A stretch of DNA of 61,417 nt from a virus: positions 1 to 61,417 of IMG/VR virus record IMGVR_UViG_3300042888_003765. The stretch is one strand, 5' to 3'. The position numbers and the translations under genes are program-made. Below, in pieces: positions 39,611-49,530 of this stretch. Below the pieces are notes generated by a model, which searched no databases, was not told where the DNA came from, and saw only the letters and a program-made list of their open reading frames with translations. The first letter of the stretch is position 1. The number at the start of each line of letters is the position of its first letter.

Positions 39611-41182
39611 ATGCCCCCAAAGCCTTGTCAATTAAATAAAGAATGTTTGGAATCATATGCATGTTCTGCTCCGATGGCAGTAATGGAAGGTGCTATTTAT
39701 TCTCCTTATGTGGAATTATCTTTTGGTGCTGCGAAAACGATTACTGGACAAGATCCAGAAAGATTAATTCTTACGGTTGGCAATCAATCTCAACCAAATG
39801 CTAATTTAGCTGCAATTACTTCTTTTAGTTATGGTTTTCAAAATGGTGGTGGAACTGGTCAGGGCGCTGAAATTGAGGTTATAGATAATGGTGGGGCAAT
39901 GTATAGAAGCATTATTAGGGCTTTGAACAAATCTGCTGTAACGAAGAAACAAGAAGTATCTTTTACTGAATTTGATTTTGGGTGGATTGTTACGGATACA
40001 TCTGGGAATAGTATGCCAAAATTAATTACAGCGAAAAGAATTAGTGGAAAAATAATCAGAAGTATATTTTTAGAAGCCGAGACTAATTTTGATGGAGGAA
40101 ATGTTAAAATAAAGATTAAACTGGCACCTCCCTCTAATGAAGACACATCTGTGCCTCAAACTGGTAGTATTGGAACATCAGATCAGCCTGTTGATCTTAA
40201 GTATGCAATTACTCAGCTTTTGACTAGACCTGAGGTTGGTTATTCTGGTGTTGATTTTTTAGCGGCTGGTTATTATGACGCAGACAAAAAGTATGTTCCA
40301 AGTACATCAGAGCTTAATTTTCCTGCAAACATTGGTGGTGCAAAAGGACCGAAGGCAAGCTGGCCTTTAGAGCAACAGAGTGCGTTGAATGTTGTTCGCA
40401 ACTGGTTGTCAACAATTACAACAGAAAATGGAAGAGGAATTTTAATTCTTTACAATAATGAAAATAATAAAATAATTATTCAGGAAGATCCTACTGATCC
40501 AAATGGAAAATGTTGTGCTGGTCACATTGCCACATATGTTGTTAATGGTGGAGGTTGTTCACCAGTTCTTGAATTTAATCCATCAATAAGTTGGCCAAAG
40601 GGTTTAATTCCCGGTAATGGTGGTACTGGTGGTGGTGCGTCAGGAGGAGGAGGCCAGAATATAAATCCTATGATTGATATTCAAAAAACTGGTGCCCAAA
40701 CAAATCCTGTGCTTCAGCAGCATGAATGGCAATTTAGACCTCCTGAAGAGCATGTGGAAGCTGCTGTAATTGGTTATTCTACAAATACTAAGTCTGAGCA
40801 GTCTAGTGGAGCAGCCCCTTCTGGTGGCAAGCCAGCTTGGTCGGCAGATTTAAAAATAATGGGTGATCCTTTTTATTCTAATCCAATTTTATTTGTTGGT
40901 ACTAAATTTGTTTCAATAGTTTTTATAAATCCATATTTTTTTGGTGATGCTGCTAGTGGAACTTGGCTACAAACTTCAACATGCAATAGTATGTTGAGCA
41001 ATAAAAAATATCAGGTAACTGGCGTGAGCCATAATATTGGAAATGGAACTTATACCACTACATTAAAATTAATGCTACCCGTGCCAAATATTGATGTACC
41101 ATCTGGAGATTCAGCAGGAGGCAATGGTTGTGGTAGTAAAGATCAAAACTTTGTTGATGCTTCGGGCAAATCAACAACTTAG
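39611..41182 (+). CDS. Baseplate hub protein, 523 aa
   Basis: It starts MPPKPCQLNKECLESYACSA, 2 nt after the previous stop. SFSYGFQNGGGTGQGAEIEVIDNGG and the C-terminal NKKYQVTGVSHNIGNGTYTTTLKLML are the kind of beta-barrel motifs seen in gp27/gpD-type hubs, on which the spike trimer docks. A glycine-rich loop lies near residue 335-355. It is directly upstream of the gp5-like spike, as expected for a hub-spike pair. Confidence 0.75.
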   Translation: MPPKPCQLNKECLESYACSAPMAVMEGAIYSPYVELSFGAAKTITGQDPERLILTVGNQSQPNANLAAITSFSYGFQNGGGTGQGAEIEVIDNGGAMYRSIIRALNKSAVTKKQEVSFTEFDFGWIVTDTSGNSMPKLITAKRISGKIIRSIFLEAETNFDGGNVKIKIKLAPPSNEDTSVPQTGSIGTSDQPVDLKYAITQLLTRPEVGYSGVDFLAAGYYDADKKYVPSTSELNFPANIGGAKGPKASWPLEQQSALNVVRNWLSTITTENGRGILILYNNENNKIIIQEDPTDPNGKCCAGHIATYVVNGGGCSPVLEFNPSISWPKGLIPGNGGTGGGASGGGGQNINPMIDIQKTGAQTNPVLQQHEWQFRPPEEHVEAAVIGYSTNTKSEQSSGAAPSGGKPAWSADLKIMGDPFYSNPILFVGTKFVSIVFINPYFFGDAASGTWLQTSTCNSMLSNKKYQVTGVSHNIGNGTYTTTLKLMLPVPNIDVPSGDSAGGNGCGSKDQNFVDASGKSTT

Positions 41183-41196
41183 TAAAGGCTATAAAA

Positions 41197-43584
41197 ATGG
41201 GATTTGTTAGCGATTCAGATTTTTCTTCTCTTAAAAAAAGACTAGAGACCATTGAAAATCAAATGGGTGGCATGACTTATGATATGCGTGAAGTCGTTAG
41301 AAACGAAATCATGATGAATGCCGATGTTGTTGAGCAATCACAGACTCAATTTGGGCTATACACAGGACTATGCGTTGATACAATTGATATATGGAAGCAA
41401 AATAGAATAAGATTTTATTCTCCGATATTTCATACGCCTAACATGAAGATAGAAGAATTGCCTTGGGCACATGCTGTGAGCAATATGGGTGGTTTTGATG
41501 ATTGTGGAATGACATGGGTTCCTCCTGCTGGATCGACTGTTTGTATTTTATTTGAAAATGGAAGTAGAACATCACCTTTTTATATTGGAACAACTTGGCA
41601 TAGAAACAGAGGTCCTGATGGAAAGCACAATTGGGGATATAATATTGATGAATATTATCGCATATGGGATGGAAAAAGAAAAGGATATTTAGTTGGACCA
41701 GATGATGGTTCACAAGTCTTTCCGCCTTGGAACACTGAAAATTACAATGGTTTTGATTTAACTTCTTTGGTTGATTTTGATAGCAATACTGAGGCTCAAA
41801 GACTAATTACTTATCCTCATATTTATGGATTTAAAACGCCTGAAAAGCACATGATAAAGATGGTCGATGGCGATGCAAAATGCAATCGCAAGTGGAAAAG
41901 ATTCGAGATTATGTCTAGTTGCGGCAATTGGATCATGCTTAAAGATGATCATCTTCATTATTCAGGTCAATGGGCGCATCAAGATTGTGGTGGTTCAGTT
42001 ATTGATGGTGAAACTAGTTGTGTAGAAGATGCGTATAATCAAAGTCAAATAGATAAATATCGTTTAAATCAAGGAAAAGATGCTTCTGATAAAAATAGTC
42101 CGAAGCAAATTTCTAATGTTGCAGCAACAAACCCAGCATCTGTGACATCTGACGGTCATGGTTTACAAACTGGTGATCAAATACATATTAGAGACACAAA
42201 TTCAAATCCACCTATTGATGGATTTTATTCAATTAATGTAACTGGCCCTAATTCATTCACAATTGACTTAGATCTTTCTGGTGGAGCTTCAGGTTTTAGT
42301 GGAACTTTTGATTTATATAATAGTCCAACAGCAAGTGAAGAGGATTATTTAAGTGCAAATACAAAAGATATTTCTCCAGAAATTGGCAAAAAATTAGAAG
42401 ATTTCGATTGTGAAGGTAAATTAAGTAATAGAAAAATTATTGGTGGTCATCCTAGAACTGGCGCTCCTAATACAACATATTCTTATAATTCTCAAATTGG
42501 AGCTAATCCTTATTTTAAACATAGGCAGGAGTGTCGTCCATACAGGGGATCTCCAACCCCTCAAAACAATCAATGTGATTTGCCGCAAAGTGGTATTCAG
42601 TTGCAATCAATTTCTGGACATACATTTGTAATGGATGATTCTGTTGAAGAACCGAGTGGTTCTCCAACATGGGATCGTGAATTTGATTTTGGATGTAATA
42701 ATAAGTATGTTGGCAGAACATATTGGAAGTCGGCTACTGGTCATTATATTGAAATGAGTGATGTTGAAGGTCAGGCTGGAGACAGCAATTCAACATTAAG
42801 AAATCAAGATAACTTTATTCGTATAAGATCAGCAACTGGAAACAGTATTGAACTTAATGATCATACTGAATCGCAGCCAGATTGTTCAGGTTGTCCGCCT
42901 AATATTGCAGGAAATCGTCGTGGTATTCATTTGAGGAGTACCAGCAATCATACCATTGACATGTCTGATGAAGGCAATGAACAATGTGGATCATGTCGTG
43001 TTGAAGGTGGTGTTCCAAAATCGAAGGCTAAAAAGGCTTATGTTAGGATTAGGACTGGCTATGGTCTTGAAATGAATTTTTCTGATGATTCAAATCAGGA
43101 AATAGCTGAAAATCAACACATACAAATATTTTCACCTCACAAGGGTAATATAAAGGGTCCTCATATTTTGAGGTTTCAAGAATCTGCTCCAAGTAATTCT
43201 GGATTAGTACTACTAAGAGTTGGTGGTAATTATGTTTGTTATACGGTAGATAATCATTACACAGTTGTTGGAACTGAAGACGATCCGAATAATTTAGTTG
43301 AATATGTAACTAAATTCAATGTAGTATATACTAAAAATGCTTATGTAAATGTTACTGAAAAGTCTCATTTATTTTTAGCTAAAAGTAAAATATTCCTTTT
43401 GGCTGGAGAAGATTGTCCTAGTCCAGAAGGAATACTTGGTCCTTGTTTGGCTCCAGTATGCGTTTTGAAAGATGGCGCAATTAGGGCTAGTGATCGTGTT
43501 TTTGCAAGTGCATCACCAAGTGCTCCTGTATTGAGTATTTTCCAATTGAAACCGTTCTATAAGACACCACCAGCAACAGGATGA
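41197..43584 (+). CDS. gp5-like baseplate spike protein with inserted domain, 795 aa
   Basis: A short coiled N-terminus leads into an OB-fold (about residues 45-145: YTGLCVDTIDIWKQNRIRFYSP, GMTWVPPAGSTVCILFENG, YIGTTWH), typical of gp5/VgrG spikes. Residues ~303-380 hold an extra beta domain (VTSDGHGLQTGDQIHI...GFYSINVTGPNSFTIDL). The C-terminal half repeats HTFVMDD/GHYIEMSD/NSIELNDHT motifs, matching the gp5 beta-helix needle. No lysozyme domain is visible. It should puncture the outer layer during contraction. Confidence 0.85.
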   Translation: MGFVSDSDFSSLKKRLETIENQMGGMTYDMREVVRNEIMMNADVVEQSQTQFGLYTGLCVDTIDIWKQNRIRFYSPIFHTPNMKIEELPWAHAVSNMGGFDDCGMTWVPPAGSTVCILFENGSRTSPFYIGTTWHRNRGPDGKHNWGYNIDEYYRIWDGKRKGYLVGPDDGSQVFPPWNTENYNGFDLTSLVDFDSNTEAQRLITYPHIYGFKTPEKHMIKMVDGDAKCNRKWKRFEIMSSCGNWIMLKDDHLHYSGQWAHQDCGGSVIDGETSCVEDAYNQSQIDKYRLNQGKDASDKNSPKQISNVAATNPASVTSDGHGLQTGDQIHIRDTNSNPPIDGFYSINVTGPNSFTIDLDLSGGASGFSGTFDLYNSPTASEEDYLSANTKDISPEIGKKLEDFDCEGKLSNRKIIGGHPRTGAPNTTYSYNSQIGANPYFKHRQECRPYRGSPTPQNNQCDLPQSGIQLQSISGHTFVMDDSVEEPSGSPTWDREFDFGCNNKYVGRTYWKSATGHYIEMSDVEGQAGDSNSTLRNQDNFIRIRSATGNSIELNDHTESQPDCSGCPPNIAGNRRGIHLRSTSNHTIDMSDEGNEQCGSCRVEGGVPKSKAKKAYVRIRTGYGLEMNFSDDSNQEIAENQHIQIFSPHKGNIKGPHILRFQESAPSNSGLVLLRVGGNYVCYTVDNHYTVVGTEDDPNNLVEYVTKFNVVYTKNAYVNVTEKSHLFLAKSKIFLLAGEDCPSPEGILGPCLAPVCVLKDGAIRASDRVFASASPSAPVLSIFQLKPFYKTPPATG

Positions 43585-43590
43585 TAAAAA

Positions 43591-44007
43591 ATGGTAATAT
43601 TTGCAGGTCTACCTTATCCAACTCAAAAAACACCGAGAGGTTACTGGTATTCACAAGGTGGAGTCAATCAAATAAAATCAGACTTATTATGTCTTTTGCT
43701 AACAAACCCCGGCGAAAGAGTAATGCTTCCTGAATTTGGGACTCCTCTTAAAAAACTTTTGTTTGAACAAAATGATTCTACATTGCAGAATGAAACTCTT
43801 CGTGTAATTAGCAATTCAATATCCAAGTGGGAGCCAAGAATAGCAGTTAGAAATATTGAAGTTTCTTCGACAGTTGACTCATCTTCTTTAGACTCAGATG
43901 ATGATGGAACTGAAAAAGAACATATTTTGTTTATAAGAATAATTTTTGTCGATCCACAGAATATAAAAGAAGTACAAGAATTAACGCTAGAAATGCCGTT
44001 AACATAA
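43591..44007 (+). CDS. gp25-like baseplate wedge protein, 138 aa
   Basis: GGVNQIKSDLLCLLLTNPGERVMLPEFGTPLKKLLFE at about residues 28-65, then ETLRVISNSISKWEPRIAVRNIEV, is the GPW/gp25 family signature. This protein starts sheath polymerisation at the wedge. It lies in the conserved hub, spike, gp25, gp6 order. A GATAAAAA leader with no strong Shine-Dalgarno suggests coupling to the spike gene. Confidence 0.92.
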   Translation: MVIFAGLPYPTQKTPRGYWYSQGGVNQIKSDLLCLLLTNPGERVMLPEFGTPLKKLLFEQNDSTLQNETLRVISNSISKWEPRIAVRNIEVSSTVDSSSLDSDDDGTEKEHILFIRIIFVDPQNIKEVQELTLEMPLT

Positions 44008-44018
44008 AAGGAGAATAA

Positions 44019-45578
44019 ATGGCAACCACAAATAATTGTCCATTTGATATTGCACCGTATACGCAATCACAGTTGATTACGACTCCGAACATTTTTAATT
44101 TGAATTATACTAATCAGGACTTTTGGTCCATGAAAACACGTTTGGTTGAATTTACCAGACAAAAGTTCAGTAATGATTTTGCTGATTTTGTAGAATCATC
44201 AATTGCTATCATGTTGATTGAAAACTGGTCATTTATTGCAGACACTTTAAGTTTTAAGATGGATCAGATTGCGAATGAAATATTTATTGATACAGTCACT
44301 GAGTTGGAGAATGCTTTTCGTCTTGCGAAGCTTGTTGGTTTTGAGCCACAGCCGCCGATTGCTGCAAGATCATTATGGACAGCCAGTTTAAATAATTCAA
44401 TTTTATCTGACTGTGTAATTGCTACTCCTTTCAATATTACTGTTAATGCTGGCGGAACAGCTATTACGGTTGAATTATTTCCAGCAGACTCAGATAATAA
44501 TCCTATTTTTGATGATCAAATTGTTATTCCAGCAGGAAGTCTAGTTAACGCTAGTGTTGTTGGTCTGGAAGGTTCGACTCGTCGGATAAATACTGTGGGC
44601 AATGGCATAGTTGGTCAGACGATTACTTTGGCTGAAAGTCCTGTTATTTTTGATTCAATTAGAGTTTATGTTGATGGTGTTAAATGGCAACAAGTTCCAT
44701 TTTTCACTGATTCTCAGCCTAGGCGTGAGTATAGAGTTGAATATGATTCGACCTATACTGCTTTTGTAATATTCGGTAATAATAGAGCGGGACTTATACC
44801 CAATCAGGGAAGTAATATTTTAATTGTATACCGTCAAGGTGGTGGTTCGGTTGGTAACATTGTCAGTGGAACCATTGAAAAACAAGCTATTGTCAATGTT
44901 CCCGGTATTCCTTATGGAATTCCCGTTTCATTTAGAAATTACACTAAAGGTGAATTTGGTTATGATGGAGATACAATTGATGATATTAGAAATAAGTTAC
45001 CAGCTTGGTCAAGATCACAAAACAGGGCAGTAACAGGCCTTGACTATAAAACTTTAACTGATCAATTTGCGACTCCATATCAAGGTCAAATTGGTAAAAG
45101 TACAGCTGTTCTTAGAAATCATGGTTGTTCTGGTAATATCATTGACATTTATATTTTAGCTAGGAATGGTGTTGATGGCCTTCAAGAAGCAAGTAGTGAT
45201 CTTAAAGTTTCATTGGAAAATTATTTAAATAATGTAAAAATGATTACTGATTTTATTTGTATTAGAAATGGTTTTGTCGTAGCCGTAGATATTACTATTG
45301 ATATAACAATGGATCGTTTGTACAAAAAATTTGAAGAAGAATTTAAAGTTAAAATACAAAGAAGGATAAATCAATTTTTTGCTATTTCTAACTGGGAATT
45401 TGGCGAACAATTAAAAGAAATTGATATTACGAAAGTTCTTTCTGATTTGAAGGAAATTACGAATATAGACATTACATTTACTACAGACGATCCAAATAAT
45501 GGTGGAAATATTGTACTCGCAAGATTTTTTGAAATCATTCGTCCAGATGTAACAACAATTGGGTTTACATTTGAATAA
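44019..45578 (+). CDS. gp6/J-like baseplate wedge protein, 519 aa
   Basis: It starts MATTNNCPFDIAPYTQSQLI after AAAGGAG. The baseplate J-like core is clear: an ESSIAIMLIENWSFIADTLSFKMDQIANEIFI helix, a variable beta domain, NNRAGLIPNQGSNILIVYRQGGGSVGNI, then RSQNRAVTGLDYKTLTDQF and a C-terminal LENYLNNVKMITDFICI domain. This wedge protein forms the inner baseplate ring and changes shape on triggering. Confidence 0.9.
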   Translation: MATTNNCPFDIAPYTQSQLITTPNIFNLNYTNQDFWSMKTRLVEFTRQKFSNDFADFVESSIAIMLIENWSFIADTLSFKMDQIANEIFIDTVTELENAFRLAKLVGFEPQPPIAARSLWTASLNNSILSDCVIATPFNITVNAGGTAITVELFPADSDNNPIFDDQIVIPAGSLVNASVVGLEGSTRRINTVGNGIVGQTITLAESPVIFDSIRVYVDGVKWQQVPFFTDSQPRREYRVEYDSTYTAFVIFGNNRAGLIPNQGSNILIVYRQGGGSVGNIVSGTIEKQAIVNVPGIPYGIPVSFRNYTKGEFGYDGDTIDDIRNKLPAWSRSQNRAVTGLDYKTLTDQFATPYQGQIGKSTAVLRNHGCSGNIIDIYILARNGVDGLQEASSDLKVSLENYLNNVKMITDFICIRNGFVVAVDITIDITMDRLYKKFEEEFKVKIQRRINQFFAISNWEFGEQLKEIDITKVLSDLKEITNIDITFTTDDPNNGGNIVLARFFEIIRPDVTTIGFTFE

Positions 45579-45587
45579 GGAGTTGTG

Positions 45588-48500
45588 GTGCCAGTAGAAT
45601 TAGATCAAAATCCGAAAATTACTGATGATGTAAGATTTTTACTGCAAACACCAGATGCAGATGGTTGTTTTTTAACATTTCCTTACAAAATTGATAATAT
45701 CACAATTTATTATGTTGAAAGAAACTTTTCAAGTGGAAATCAAAATGAATATGCTGATAAAACTTATGATCCTAAAAAATTAGTTTTAGCGGAATCAGCA
45801 GAAGTTAACGCATGTTTAAATCCAACTTCTGAAAACATATCAATAGCTAAAAAATTAAGATTAGATGCAGAACAAACTGTAACAAATAATTCTTTTTACT
45901 TTGATCAAGCCAATCCTGTAAAAATAGTAGGAATTCCAACCAATCCAGCTTGGTTGACAGGCAAGCAAATTACAGGAATTAGCACTACTAATCCATCAAT
46001 TATTACCTCTCCTTCTCATGGTCTTAATACAGGAGACAAGATTTTAATTTATGGTTCAAATTCTGTCCCTGCAATAGATGATGAATATGTAATAACCTAC
46101 ATATCAGCTAACACTTTCTCAATTCCTTTTAATCTTAATGATATTTCATATACAGCAGGAACAAGTGGTATTTGGTTTACTCAACAACAAAATGTAGATA
46201 ACATACTAACTCCAATTGTTATTGACAATAAAACTACGATAGGAACATTCGAGTATATTTGGAGTCCTTTGGGTTGCAGAGAAGGAGATTATTTTATTTG
46301 TTGGACTTGGACGCCTTTAATTGGAGGGACAAGTTTATCATCACATATAAGATTTTCTCTTGCTGGAAACACTCAAGTCACAACAAGTATACCAACACAT
46401 TTTACTAATCCTGAAAAATATAAAACATTGCTTGAAAAGTATACGCCTGAAATGTTCAAGACAATGATTTCCGACAAAGATTTAACACCAATAGTTTTGA
46501 ATAATTTCAATCAAGCAGTTGCGATGGGATTCACAACTCTTGAAAATCTTGCCAATCAAATTGTTGACTTACAAGATGCTAATTCATTACACGAAGCTTT
46601 ACTTCCATATCTTGCTAATTTATTTAACTTGAAATTAAAAACAGCAGATCCAACTAAATGGCGTGGTCAAATAAAACGTGCTATACCTTTATTTAAAACC
46701 AAAGGAACAAGGAAATCACTTGAAGAATCATTCTTTCAAGCTGGAATGAGACTCGTAAGTTATAAGCAACTTTGGCAAGTAATTTCAAAATACACTTGGC
46801 AAGAATCTTTTTTATACGAAAATTTAAGTTTTGATTTTATTTTAGAAAAAACACTGATAACTCCTTTGGATAATGATAATTTTGAACTTTACATTAGACC
46901 AGTCAATAGTGATTTTTACACAACATTAACATCTGATTATGTAACATTTTCAACTGTTGATGGCGTAACAACAATGACATGGGTTGGAGACACTCTTCTT
47001 GTTGATCCAATTGTTTTGGTTGCTGGAGACATTATAAGAGTTTTATATCAGTATCAGACAATTCCTTCGCCAACAGAACAATCACTTGAAGATTACGTTC
47101 GACTTTTACCATTAATTGATAATAGAGATGAAGTAAATCAAACCTATCCTCTTAAAAATTGGAATGTTCGTGGGATAGAGCCAGATGATGTTTTGTTCAA
47201 CTTGATTATACCATCTAGACATCCTTATCATGATTTTATTGTTTATGGTAAAGTAAGAACAGAATTTCCATATAGTGAAAATATTTACAATATGGAAGAA
47301 TATAATGGCAGTATTCGCAATTCCAAAGCACCATGTGATATTGATAAAAACTTTGTCGATACATGTTTTTCTTGCATTAGTAGCAGTTATAACATTGATG
47401 TCGAAATAGAAAACATATCAGATGATAGAATTAGAGAGTTTCATGAAGTTATAAGGGAATTTGTTCCATTTCATGCTGTCCTAAACACAGTTAGGTTTTA
47501 TGGAGGTCTACAAGAGTTTATTACATCACCAATTGAAAATATTGAAGTTTTAATTAAACATAGTATTAATCAATATTGTATTTCAGGTGAAGGACAAGTG
47601 TACTTTAATAGAACAATGAAGGGAAGCAATTTAAATAATTTATCAAATAGCAATTGTGTTTTCAGAGATGAATTGGCGGATAAGACACAAATAGTTAATT
47701 CCGTTTCAGGAACTGCTTATAATAGCGACATTGTAGTTTATTGTCCTTCTGCCAAATTGACTAATCGTGGAATGAGAAATGATGGGAGCGCCATCATGGA
47801 AATTCTTAGCGGATCATATATTGGATCATATCTTATCGATAGAGTAGAAGACAATATCGTACATTTTACAACATCGCCAACTGAACCTATTGATGAGTGT
47901 AATAATTTATTTGCATATGATGGAACACAAAGCACTTGCTCTTTTGCTTTTAGGATTATCAATCCTGTAATTGATAATTTTAATTATGGTTCGCTTTGTG
48001 AAATTTATCAAGATGATTATGTTGTTTTTACAGATTCAGATAAAGATTTTGCCGATCTTGGCGTTGAGTCACAATTTGATGTTAATCAGGGAACATCAGT
48101 TTCGGCGTGGGAGATTCAAATACCAGCTTATAGTATGACTAATTATACTATTTTGAATATTGATCCAAATGGTAAATTAATTTTATCATATGATGGTACA
48201 ATGCCAACATCTTCTGTTAGTGGTTTAACTTATACAATTTATAATGGATTGACAGCAGTGGCTACGGGAACAATTGGTGTTTTAACTGTTACAAACAGAG
48301 GAAGAACAATTGTAAATAATCCAGATTTATTGCCAATTAGTAGTATGATCAGAGGGTCAAATTTTTATCAGAAAATTTCTTCAGTTGATTATCAAATTAC
48401 AAGTCTTGTAACTGGAACAGATGATCAGTTTTATATTTCTGGTTATATTGGCGGCACAATTGTTGGAACAAATTTATTGGTAAATCAAAGACTTATTGAA

Positions 48501-49034
48501 GATGTTGTTGGCTACATGACACATCGTGGATTAAATGTTGAAATTTCTGGTGTTGATTACGAAACAAATTTTGGAATTCAAAACGGTGCCAATACTATAC
48601 TACCTTATACAGATCCAATCATAAATAATTTTAAAGAAAATTATATTGTTCAGGTGAATGGTGAAGATTATTGGATTGCAGATATTGATGGAAATGATCC
48701 TATTGGCAGCACAACAATTAAACTATATGGTAGAGATTCTTATTGGACAACATATTCTAATGGCGGAACGCCTGCTACTGTAAGCATATATAAATATGAA
48801 AGTAAAGGTGCTACTATTAAAGGGCCATATCCAAATCAGCCAGAACATACTTTTGAAAATATAAATAGGAACGGAAGTCCTTTTGTTACTGGAACAGAAG
48901 AATCATTGGATACAGTGGTTACATCGTTGTCTAATAAAAATGATTCTATGCTAAATGAATTAATTAAACACAACGAGGTGATATCTTATAGAATTGAATA
49001 TTCAAATGGATCGAAAGAAGAAGGAAAAATATGA
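45588..49034 (+). CDS. Tail-protein-I/gp7-like baseplate wedge protein, 1148 aa (GTG start)
   Basis: Two consecutive GTG codons open the frame. The second (45588) is chosen because AAGGAG lies 5 nt upstream, versus 2 nt for the first. Residues ~128-200 contain an ITSPSHGLNTGDKILIYG-type beta domain like the one inserted in the spike. Residues ~270-400 match the tail protein I core (LHEALLPYLANLFNLKL, WRGQIKRAIPLFKTKGTRKSLEESF). The rest is beta-rich and probably holds fibre-attachment modules. Length is nearer gp7 than P2 gpI. The stop overlaps the next ATG (ATGA). Confidence 0.8.
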   Translation: MPVELDQNPKITDDVRFLLQTPDADGCFLTFPYKIDNITIYYVERNFSSGNQNEYADKTYDPKKLVLAESAEVNACLNPTSENISIAKKLRLDAEQTVTNNSFYFDQANPVKIVGIPTNPAWLTGKQITGISTTNPSIITSPSHGLNTGDKILIYGSNSVPAIDDEYVITYISANTFSIPFNLNDISYTAGTSGIWFTQQQNVDNILTPIVIDNKTTIGTFEYIWSPLGCREGDYFICWTWTPLIGGTSLSSHIRFSLAGNTQVTTSIPTHFTNPEKYKTLLEKYTPEMFKTMISDKDLTPIVLNNFNQAVAMGFTTLENLANQIVDLQDANSLHEALLPYLANLFNLKLKTADPTKWRGQIKRAIPLFKTKGTRKSLEESFFQAGMRLVSYKQLWQVISKYTWQESFLYENLSFDFILEKTLITPLDNDNFELYIRPVNSDFYTTLTSDYVTFSTVDGVTTMTWVGDTLLVDPIVLVAGDIIRVLYQYQTIPSPTEQSLEDYVRLLPLIDNRDEVNQTYPLKNWNVRGIEPDDVLFNLIIPSRHPYHDFIVYGKVRTEFPYSENIYNMEEYNGSIRNSKAPCDIDKNFVDTCFSCISSSYNIDVEIENISDDRIREFHEVIREFVPFHAVLNTVRFYGGLQEFITSPIENIEVLIKHSINQYCISGEGQVYFNRTMKGSNLNNLSNSNCVFRDELADKTQIVNSVSGTAYNSDIVVYCPSAKLTNRGMRNDGSAIMEILSGSYIGSYLIDRVEDNIVHFTTSPTEPIDECNNLFAYDGTQSTCSFAFRIINPVIDNFNYGSLCEIYQDDYVVFTDSDKDFADLGVESQFDVNQGTSVSAWEIQIPAYSMTNYTILNIDPNGKLILSYDGTMPTSSVSGLTYTIYNGLTAVATGTIGVLTVTNRGRTIVNNPDLLPISSMIRGSNFYQKISSVDYQITSLVTGTDDQFYISGYIGGTIVGTNLLVNQRLIEDVVGYMTHRGLNVEISGVDYETNFGIQNGANTILPYTDPIINNFKENYIVQVNGEDYWIADIDGNDPIGSTTIKLYGRDSYWTTYSNGGTPATVSIYKYESKGATIKGPYPNQPEHTFENINRNGSPFVTGTEESLDTVVTSLSNKNDSMLNELIKHNEVISYRIEYSNGSKEEGKI

Positions 49035-49513
49035 CAGACATCAGTACTAAAATTAAAACCCGTGGTGATGTTCAAATGATCATCAACTATACTTCGGGAG
49101 AACAAAAAATCATTGAGTTTAAAAATACCGTTTTAGTCGGTGGCCGTGAGGCTTTGGCTGCTTCTTTGGCAAACAAATTTACAGGTAACTACCAATATTA
49201 CATTAATCGTATGATTTTTGGTACGGGAGGCACTGCTGGCGGCAATCTTAAATATGTTAATGCCAGTAGAAATGGTTTGTTTTCAGGATCTCCAGTTTCA
49301 GTAAAGCCAGTAATTTCGGCTCTAGATCCTGAGATTCCTTCTCAAGTTACTTTAACATCAGTACTTACAACTAGCGATGCTGTTGGAGAAACTTTGAATG
49401 AAATGGCCTTACAAATGGCCAATGGTGATCTTTACAGCATGGTTTCTTTTCCAGATTTGACCAAAACGAGTGAAATGAGCATTATTTGGAATTGGACTTT
49501 GAGTTTTATTTAA
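49031..49513 (+). CDS. Baseplate/fibre-associated structural protein, 160 aa
   Basis: It starts MTDISTKIKTRGDVQMIINY, overlapping the wedge gene by ATGA. It is a compact beta-rich protein (EQKIIEFKNTVLVGGREALAASLANKF; YINRMIFGTGGTAGG; EMSIIWNWTLSFI) resembling small phage structural proteins that sit between wedge and fibre genes. An adaptor role is inferred from position and coupling. Confidence 0.65.
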   Translation: MTDISTKIKTRGDVQMIINYTSGEQKIIEFKNTVLVGGREALAASLANKFTGNYQYYINRMIFGTGGTAGGNLKYVNASRNGLFSGSPVSVKPVISALDPEIPSQVTLTSVLTTSDAVGETLNEMALQMANGDLYSMVSFPDLTKTSEMSIIWNWTLSFI

Positions 49514-49530
49514 ATAATTGAGGAGAAAAA

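Noticed and set aside
41197-43584. Lysozyme domain in the gp5-like spike
   Set aside because: The region between OB-fold and needle lacks a recognisable lysozyme motif. The inserted segment is a HGLQTGD-type beta domain instead.
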